From Alcanivoracaceae bacterium (lineage in GTDB: Bacteria; Pseudomonadota; Gammaproteobacteria; Xanthomonadales; Marinicellaceae), in contig JADGEI010000011.1 in the NCBI GenBank assembly GCA_016744455.1, forward strand, positions 12,569 through 76,568: 64,000 nt of DNA, given 5' to 3'. How positions within the stretch are numbered: position 1 is the stretch's first letter; each line of letters begins with the position of its first letter. The position numbers and the translations under genes were made by a program. The notes below the pieces were generated by a model that saw nothing but the letters and a program-made list of their open reading frames with translations, ran no database searches and was not told the origin of the DNA. Positions 58,283-64,000 of the stretch are shown here, piece by piece.

Positions 58283-58317
58283 GAGTATTGGGTATCACTA
58301 TGTATTACCCAATACTC
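58283..58317. terminator. Inverted repeat between convergent cytochrome and TetR genes
   Basis: GAGTATTGGGTA / TACCCAATACTC forms a 12-bp perfect stem with 11-base loop. It lacks a strong T-run on either side, so it may end transcription in both directions less efficiently or be a different structural site. Confidence 0.55.
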
Positions 58318-58320
58318 CTG

Positions 58321-58920
58321 TTAACTTAGTCTTATCATTGTTAGTAGAGCTTGCATCATTTCACCTCCCTTTTCTTTAATATTAAACTTAAAGCTATCCA
58401 TCCTCCACTTAACTATTAGCAGCCTAAATGCTCCCATAATTACGTGTATAATTTGATCACATGGTATTGTATCAATAATCACACCCTGAGATTGACCTTG
58501 TTCAACGATAGTAGTTAAGTGAGATGATTTTACCGACATAATCCTCTTAACTGCATTAGTCATCGCCACGCTATTCTGAATCAAATCATCTGACAAGACA
58601 ACCACAACAAAATACTTATTATCATTGAATAACTTAAATTGAGCATCGAAAAGAGCCATAAGTTGAACATCAAGAGGTTTTTCTGTATCAATAATTTCAC
58701 TAAAGTGTTGATCCATAGTGCAAGCCAAATAATCTAACATGGAGACTATAATATCTTCCTTACTGTTAAAATGTCGGTATAAAGCACTTTCAGTAAAGTT
58801 TAATTCTTTTGCAAGGTTTTTAGTTGTTAACCCGCCAATACCGGACCGTGCTAATATCATTCCTGCCGCTTCTATAATTTCTTTTTGACGTTTAGTTATG
58901 CTCGCTAATTCCATATTCAA
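58321..58920 (-). CDS. TetR/AcrR-family repressor
   Basis: 199 residues. The N-terminal helix-turn-helix is intact (RSGIGGLTTKNLAKEL, then FTESALYRHFNSKEDII). The C-terminal helical ligand domain is variable, as usual. It is divergent from the RND adaptor-pump genes; a perfect 22-bp palindrome begins 27 bp upstream of its start, so I infer autoregulation and control of the pump. The start MNMELASITKRQ is just upstream of the domain; two alternative Met are possible. Confidence 0.9.
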   Translation of the reverse strand: MNMELASITKRQKEIIEAAGMILARSGIGGLTTKNLAKELNFTESALYRHFNSKEDIIVSMLDYLACTMDQHFSEIIDTEKPLDVQLMALFDAQFKLFNDNKYFVVVVLSDDLIQNSVAMTNAVKRIMSVKSSHLTTIVEQGQSQGVIIDTIPCDQIIHVIMGAFRLLIVKWRMDSFKFNIKEKGGEMMQALLTMIRLS

Positions 58921-58947
58921 TAAGGTTATTCTGATTATATTAAAAAA

Positions 58948-58969
58948 AGTAAGTGAATATTCACTTACT
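58948..58969. promoter_or_regulatory. Perfect 22-bp palindrome, likely TetR-family operator
   Basis: AGTAAGTGAATATTCACTTACT is its own reverse complement. It lies in the 152-bp region shared by the divergent TetR gene and the RND operon, 28 bp before the repressor start and 104 bp before the adaptor start. TetR-family operators are of this size and symmetry. Confidence 0.75.
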
Positions 58970-59072
58970 AATACTATATCTATTGCTTATTAGTATTGCA
59001 AGTGTTTTAATAAATTTTGATAACTAACTAGAGAACAGAACAACTGCTAAAAAACAGTAAACATGTATAGCT

Positions 59073-60458
59073 ATGAATAAAATTATTAAAAACATTATCA
59101 TTCTTCCAATTATTATAACTATTGCTATAGTAATAGTTGTTCTAGTAGTGAACCTAAAACCGCCTATCGCTCATAAAAATGTTGGTTACCCACAAAAATC
59201 GGTAGAAGTCATAGCAATTAATAAAATCCCATTTCGTGCTCGCGTGACAGCATTTGGAAATGTAGAACCGGCAATTTTACTTAAATCAAAATCAGAGGTG
59301 AATGGGAAAATTTCTTATATACATCCAGATTTAAAACAAGGAGCAAGTCTAAAAAAAGGTTCTGTAGTGTTAAGAATTGAACCAACTACATTTAAAATTT
59401 CACTTAATCAAAGTGAAGCAGGACTAGCTGGTAGCAAATCAACTCTAGCTCAATTAGAAGTCGAGGAAAAAAGTACTAGACTTGCTTTGAAGATTGCAAA
59501 AGAAAAATTAGATGTAGGCTTAGTTGAATTAGAACGTATAAAGTCAATTTGGGAAAAACGCTTAATTGCAAAAACCATCTTAGACAAGGAGGAGCAAACA
59601 GTTTTATCTTTACGCCAACAGGTGCAAGATATAAAAGGAAAACTTTCAAGTTATACGAGTAGGAAATCAGCTATAAATGCACAGATTAAACAATCAATGA
59701 GTCAAGTTGACAAAAGCAGGGATACACTTGGAAGAACAGAAATTGTTTTACCATTTGATGCAAGAATTGGAGCAGTCAATGTAGAAAAAGGTGAATTCAT
59801 ACAAGCTGGCGGAGTTTTATTTGAAGCACTAGGTCTTAAAGCTGTTGAGATAAATGCCCAATTGCCACTAAAGCAGTTTAGAGCTTTAATTGCGGGGTTG
59901 TATGATTCAGAATATCCTGCCCTAAATTTACAAGAACCCAACGTATTACAGTCAGCGCTAATTCAATTGCAATTAGAAGCCAAGGTTCGACTAGTTGGAA
60001 ACAGTAATTCTTCTTATTGGGAAGGAAACCTAATCCGTTTAAGCGAAGCAGTTGATCCAACACGGGATACATTAGGATTAGTTGTAGCTATAAATAATCC
60101 ATATCAAGGGGTTATTCCTGGTATACGCCCTCCTTTATTAAAAGGAATGTATTGTTCGGTTGAATTTTATGCACCAGCTAAACCTACTTTTGTTATTCCG
60201 CGTAAAGCAGTTCATCAAGATAGAGTCTACATAGCCAAAGATGACAACACCGTAGATATTCGAAAAGTTGAAATTCAATTCAACCAAGGAGAGCTAGTTA
60301 CTCTGCTAGATAACGGTTCAATCACTGAAGGAGAGAAATTAATAATTAGTGACGTGATCCCTGTTATTCAGGGCTTACCAATAAAATCAACGCATGCGAA
60401 GAAATATGAAAAAAATATGATTGAAAAAGCAGCTGGTAAAAAAGTTGGTGAGTCCTAA
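59073..60458 (+). CDS. RND efflux periplasmic adaptor (membrane fusion protein)
   Basis: 461 residues. One N-terminal membrane anchor (about 8-28) is followed by a lipoyl/barrel-sandwich half (SEVNGKISYIHPDLKQGAS), a helical hairpin (about 120-215; LAQLEVEEKSTRLALKIAKE and SRKSAINAQIKQSMSQVDKS) and a second half (LGRTEIVLPFDARIGAVNVE). It bridges the RND pump and an outer membrane channel. The next gene, the pump, starts within this gene's stop (TAATG). No TolC-like gene is in the window. Confidence 0.93.
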   Translation: MNKIIKNIIILPIIITIAIVIVVLVVNLKPPIAHKNVGYPQKSVEVIAINKIPFRARVTAFGNVEPAILLKSKSEVNGKISYIHPDLKQGASLKKGSVVLRIEPTTFKISLNQSEAGLAGSKSTLAQLEVEEKSTRLALKIAKEKLDVGLVELERIKSIWEKRLIAKTILDKEEQTVLSLRQQVQDIKGKLSSYTSRKSAINAQIKQSMSQVDKSRDTLGRTEIVLPFDARIGAVNVEKGEFIQAGGVLFEALGLKAVEINAQLPLKQFRALIAGLYDSEYPALNLQEPNVLQSALIQLQLEAKVRLVGNSNSSYWEGNLIRLSEAVDPTRDTLGLVVAINNPYQGVIPGIRPPLLKGMYCSVEFYAPAKPTFVIPRKAVHQDRVYIAKDDNTVDIRKVEIQFNQGELVTLLDNGSITEGEKLIISDVIPVIQGLPIKSTHAKKYEKNMIEKAAGKKVGES

Positions 60459-63400
60459 TGATTCGGTATTTTATTAAACACCCTACTGCGGGTAATATAT
60501 TAATGATGGCAATAATTGCCATCGGTTTGGCATCTATATCATTCCTAAACAAAGAATCATTTCCTTTAATTTCTGCCAGTAAAATTCAAGTATCGATGAT
60601 TTACCCAGGTGCCAGCCCAACAGATGTGGAAGATGCTCTTTGCAACCGCATCGAGGATGCAACAGATGGAATTAGTTTCTTAAAAGAACAAACATGTGAT
60701 GCCAGGGACAACATGGCTCTTTTTACATTGGAAATGTTTGAAACTGGTGACATTGGTGACTTTTATGATGACATAAAAGCGGCTTTAGATTCTATACAAG
60801 ATTTCCCCAAAGAAGCCGAAAAACCTACCATTAAAGAGCTCGGAAGAGTGAGTGTTGTTGCAAATATTGCTGTAACCTCAGATGGCATAACTAACTCAGA
60901 ATTAAAATCTTTAACAGAATCTTACAGAAATAAATTATTGGCAATATCTCAGGTGCCAATTGTAAATGTTAGTGGCTTTTCTACACATCAGTTGCAAGTA
61001 TTAATAGACCCCAACACTTTAATGAAATATAAACTCAGTGTAAATGATATTGCTAATTTAATTGCACAACAAGCCATTGAAATGCCTGCTGGCTTACTTG
61101 AAACAAGCGAATCTTCCTATCAAATTAGATTTGATAATGTCCGAAAAACAACTCAAGAACTAGCTAATTTAGTACTCATTAACTCACCCGCTGGTGGTGA
61201 AATAAAGTTGGGAGACATAGCCAGAATAGTAGATAAGTTTGAACGGAAAGAAGAACGCATTGAATTAAATGGAAAGCCAGCGGGTTTATTAGTTGTAAAT
61301 AAGAATGCCACTGATGATACTTTGAAAGTCTTTGATGCCGTTCAAAATTTTGTTGATCAAGAAAATGCTATCTTACCAAAAGGAACCCTCTTAACTATTA
61401 CCCAAAATGGTGCTGAATCTGTTAGTGATAGATTGCAGTTAATCATAAAAAATGGTTGGCAGGGCTTACTATTGGCCTCTTTAACTTTGTTTGTGTTCTT
61501 TACATGGCGTTACACTTTTTGGGTCGCTGTTGGATTGCCTATTTCTTTCTTAGGTGGACTAGCATTAATGGTGATGTTTGGCATTACCATTAATATGATA
61601 TCAATGATTGCTTTATTGATGGCCATAGGTATCTTGATGGATGATGCTATCGTACTTTCTGAGAGTATTTCTCACGAATACAAGAAAGGTAAATCACCAA
61701 TGGATGCCGCCATAGATGGTACACAAAGAGTTTTAGCTGGAGTTTTTGCTTCATTTTTAACTTCAGCATTTCTATTTGGCTCATTGTTAATGATGAAAGG
61801 CGAGATGGGTCAAATTTTAGGAGTTTTACCTGTTGTATTATTATCAGTATTATCAATTAGTTTGATAGAAGCTTTTCTTGTGTTACCCCATCATTTAATG
61901 CATTCTCTTGAACACTCTCATAAAAATGGTCGTGATAAAGACCTTCCTGAAGCACGTAAAAAATTTGAAATATATTTTTCTCGTATACGAAATAGAGTGG
62001 GTTCTCTAGCAAATAGGGCAATTCATTATAAGTACGTCACTGTCGGTATTGCATTTGCTATGTTGATTTTATCAATTGGTATTATGGTAACTGGTATTGT
62101 AAAATTTAAAGCCTTTCCTGATATTGAAGGAAATTCTGTCGATGCACGGGTACTAATGCCACAAGGTACACCTTTGACTGAGACTGAAGCTGTAATAGCA
62201 ACTTTACTCAAAGGATTAGATATATCATTACAAGAGTTAAATAAAAGTGAACCTGAATCGCTAGTTAAAAATACACAGATTAACTATGGGACACATGGGG
62301 ATGTCCCTGAAAATGGTACACATTTAGCAACGATTACATTAGATTTACTTAATACAGAAAAACGTAACACAAGCATCAAAGAGTTAACGACTTTGTGGCA
62401 AAAAAACAGTGGTGCACTACCCAATGTCTTGGCTATCCAATTTAGAGAAAAAAAAGTAGGTCCTGCAGGTCGCGCAATAGAAATACGGCTCAGTGGCAAT
62501 AATCTAGATCATCTTTCCCAAGCAAGTTGGGAAATGCAAAATTGGCTGCGTGGATACGATGGGGTCTATAATTTGTTAGATGATTTACGTCCAGGAAAAC
62601 CACAATATACGGTAGAATTAAAACACGGAGCCTTACTTGCTGGGGTAGATGCAAGTAGTGTCTCAACTCAGTTAAGAGCAGCCTACCAAGGTGTTAAAAT
62701 CAGTGAAATTTATCACAACCGTGAACCCTACGAAATTGTTGCCAAAGTGGATAGCCAAAATGGAAAAGTTTTGCATGACTTTGAAAATTTAGCAGTGTTT
62801 TCTAAAATGAATGAACCAGTTCCTTTGACCAGTGTCGCTCACATCAAAGAAAAGCGAGAATATGCCAGAATTGGTCACATCAATCACAAAAGAACAGTAA
62901 CTATATTAGGGGATATTGATGCAAATATTGCCAACACCTCAGAAGTTATAGCGGGTACTCAGAGAGATTTCTTACCTAGTCTGAAGAAAAAATATCCAAA
63001 TTTAAGCATCGGCTTTAAAGGAGAAATTGAAAAAGGTGGAGAGACAAAAACTTCAATTCTCACAGGTTTTGGTTTAGGAGCACTAGGTGTGTTCTTGCTC
63101 TTAAGTCTGATTTTTAGAAACTACCGTGAACCCGCCATTGTCATGCTCAACATTCCTTTGGCCTTAATTGGTGCTATTTGGGGGCATTTAATCATGGGTT
63201 TGGATTTCACTTTGCCTAGCATGATTGGTTTTGTTTCTTTGGCAGGAATTGTAGTTAATGATTCAATACTATTGGTAATATTTGTCAAACACCATGTAGA
63301 AGAAGGCCATAATTTTCATAATTCAGCAGTGTTAGCTGTTCGAGATAGATTTAGAGCTATATTCTTAACTTCTGCAACCACTGTTGCTGGAATGGCTCCA

Positions 63401-63568
63401 TTATTATTTGAAACCAGTTCACAAGCTTTGATATTGGTGCCTTTAGTCACAAGCATAGTGTTTGGTATGCTGACATCAACTTTGTTGATTATGTTAGTCT
63501 TACCCTCAATCTATGCCATACTTGAAGACTTAGGTTTTGTAAAGTTAAAACCAAAAGCACAACATTAA
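60458..63568 (+). CDS. RND-family efflux permease (AcrB/HAE1-like)
   Basis: 1036 residues, full-length, with two sets of six membrane helices separated by large periplasmic loops. IRYFIKHPTAGNILMMAII is the typical first helix; helix 4 contains MAIGILMDDAIVLSE with the two adjacent Asp residues essential for proton coupling; helices 10-12 are present (FVSLAGIVVNDSILLVIFV). Its start overlaps the adaptor stop by one base. Closest by eye to multidrug/hydrophobe AcrB-type pumps; the substrate is unknown. The end lies at a 12-bp terminator-like stem. Confidence 0.95.
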   Translation: MIRYFIKHPTAGNILMMAIIAIGLASISFLNKESFPLISASKIQVSMIYPGASPTDVEDALCNRIEDATDGISFLKEQTCDARDNMALFTLEMFETGDIGDFYDDIKAALDSIQDFPKEAEKPTIKELGRVSVVANIAVTSDGITNSELKSLTESYRNKLLAISQVPIVNVSGFSTHQLQVLIDPNTLMKYKLSVNDIANLIAQQAIEMPAGLLETSESSYQIRFDNVRKTTQELANLVLINSPAGGEIKLGDIARIVDKFERKEERIELNGKPAGLLVVNKNATDDTLKVFDAVQNFVDQENAILPKGTLLTITQNGAESVSDRLQLIIKNGWQGLLLASLTLFVFFTWRYTFWVAVGLPISFLGGLALMVMFGITINMISMIALLMAIGILMDDAIVLSESISHEYKKGKSPMDAAIDGTQRVLAGVFASFLTSAFLFGSLLMMKGEMGQILGVLPVVLLSVLSISLIEAFLVLPHHLMHSLEHSHKNGRDKDLPEARKKFEIYFSRIRNRVGSLANRAIHYKYVTVGIAFAMLILSIGIMVTGIVKFKAFPDIEGNSVDARVLMPQGTPLTETEAVIATLLKGLDISLQELNKSEPESLVKNTQINYGTHGDVPENGTHLATITLDLLNTEKRNTSIKELTTLWQKNSGALPNVLAIQFREKKVGPAGRAIEIRLSGNNLDHLSQASWEMQNWLRGYDGVYNLLDDLRPGKPQYTVELKHGALLAGVDASSVSTQLRAAYQGVKISEIYHNREPYEIVAKVDSQNGKVLHDFENLAVFSKMNEPVPLTSVAHIKEKREYARIGHINHKRTVTILGDIDANIANTSEVIAGTQRDFLPSLKKKYPNLSIGFKGEIEKGGETKTSILTGFGLGALGVFLLLSLIFRNYREPAIVMLNIPLALIGAIWGHLIMGLDFTLPSMIGFVSLAGIVVNDSILLVIFVKHHVEEGHNFHNSAVLAVRDRFRAIFLTSATTVAGMAPLLFETSSQALILVPLVTSIVFGMLTSTLLIMLVLPSIYAILEDLGFVKLKPKAQH

Positions 63569-63598
63569 CTCCAACATCAATTGTACTGTTGGAGTTAA
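63565..63598. terminator. Terminator-like stem between the RND pump and the convergent gene
   Basis: TTAACTCCAACA / TGTTGGAGTTAA is a perfect 12-bp stem with 10-base loop, embracing the RND stop codon, and followed by AAAATTGTC rather than T-rich DNA on the plus strand. Bidirectional function between convergent genes is probable. Confidence 0.6.
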
Positions 63599-63610
63599 AA
63601 TTGTCATTTG

Positions 63611-64000
63611 TTAAAATGGCATTTCCATTCTTTTGTAGCCTTCAGGGATTGCAAAAAGATTAGAATCCAATTCATCATGATTAACCTCACTTAGCGTTCC
63701 TGATTCTCCAGACTGACTATAATTAACAGGAATATACTCACCTAAACTTGAAAAATCCATAGATTGATCAGAGCCAAACTGTTGGGCCATTTTCTGTACG
63801 GTTTCTTGAAACGATTGGATTACTGCATATTCTGCATTGGACATTCCAACCTCTGAATATTTAACAACACAGAATTCAGATTTATTTCTCTTCATTTTTT
63901 TCTTGACCACTTCGCAGTCAATCCCATTATAAGACTTTGTTTTTCCAGTTAATGAATATTCTGGTTTTGGCATTTCCTTTGGCATCTGTGCCTTAAGCGC
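63611..64000 (-). CDS. Partial CDS of a DUF4412-like protein (N-terminus outside window)
   Basis: The minus-strand frame is open from the stop at 63611 to the window edge (130 codons); an internal ATG at 63985 gives 124 residues, but the frame runs on upstream of it (ALKAQ), so the true start is probably outside. Recognisable pattern: SYNGIDCEVVKKKMKRNKSE, CVVKYSEVGMSNAEYAVIQS, as in DUF4412-like periplasmic proteins. Ends in PEGYKRMEMPF. No function inferable. Confidence 0.6.
   Translation of the reverse strand, partial: ALKAQMPKEMPKPEYSLTGKTKSYNGIDCEVVKKKMKRNKSEFCVVKYSEVGMSNAEYAVIQSFQETVQKMAQQFGSDQSMDFSSLGEYIPVNYSQSGESGTLSEVNHDELDSNLFAIPEGYKRMEMPF

Overview
The window reads as chromosome from a low-GC, Gram-negative, probably marine gammaproteobacterium. 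Supporting genes are pnp-rpsO, groES-groEL, SURF1, a monomeric NADP isocitrate dehydrogenase, an AcrB-type RND pump and a lipoprotein with a lipobox. Overlapping ECF-sigma/Ser-Thr-kinase genes and many secreted proteins ending in a short Phe-Glu tail make me think of Marinicella or relatives; this is recollection, not a search result. No rRNA, tRNA, CRISPR array or intact transposon was seen.

Region 1 (1-14.5 kb, all minus strand) is a surface-polysaccharide cluster. wbpB, wbpD and wbpE homologues build a UDP-2,3-diacetamido-hexuronic acid. A flippase, three glycosyltransferases, two hexapeptide acetyltransferases, an MBOAT/SGNH acylation pair, an AsnB-type amidotransferase and a protein joining a class-II glutaminase to a WbpG-type sugar amidotransferase complete it. 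The predicted polymer carries diacetamido-uronic residues, probably with amidine, amide and O-acyl groups. UDP-GlcNAc dehydrogenase, epimerase, polymerase and initiating transferase are not in view.

Region 2 (14.7-27.3 kb) is mostly housekeeping: ispA, xseB, a TonB-like N-terminal protein, a membrane protein, a lipoprotein, a CotH/lamin-tail secreted protein, a GIY-YIG gene bracketed by two 35-bp tandem repeat arrays, icd, a membrane-anchored XRE regulator and groES-groEL with a heat-shock-like promoter. A 93-bp repeat occurs twice around the groEL terminator.

Region 3 (27.4-47.4 kb) is a secreted-protein island with its own regulators: an ECF sigma factor overlapping a membrane-anchored kinase, and a giant one-protein two-component system (sensor propeller, kinase, receiver, AraC output). 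Around them lie beta-helix and FG-GAP beta-propeller proteins. Most end in a tail of the form F-x-[DNS]-[GS]-F-E, which I regard as a candidate sorting or secretion signal. Two FG-GAP genes carry upstream direct repeats of one half-site at exactly 21 bp spacing, a candidate operator for the AraC-type output domain.

Region 4 (47.5-64 kb) holds a yeast-type cytosine deaminase, an IS66 transposase remnant, a DUF1329 protein, HAD and SDR enzymes, a nucleosidase, pnp-rpsO, cytidine deaminase, SURF1, a CDP-glycerol-transferase-like protein, a cytochrome c, and a TetR/RND efflux locus with a perfect 22-bp palindromic operator candidate. Genes at both window edges are cut.
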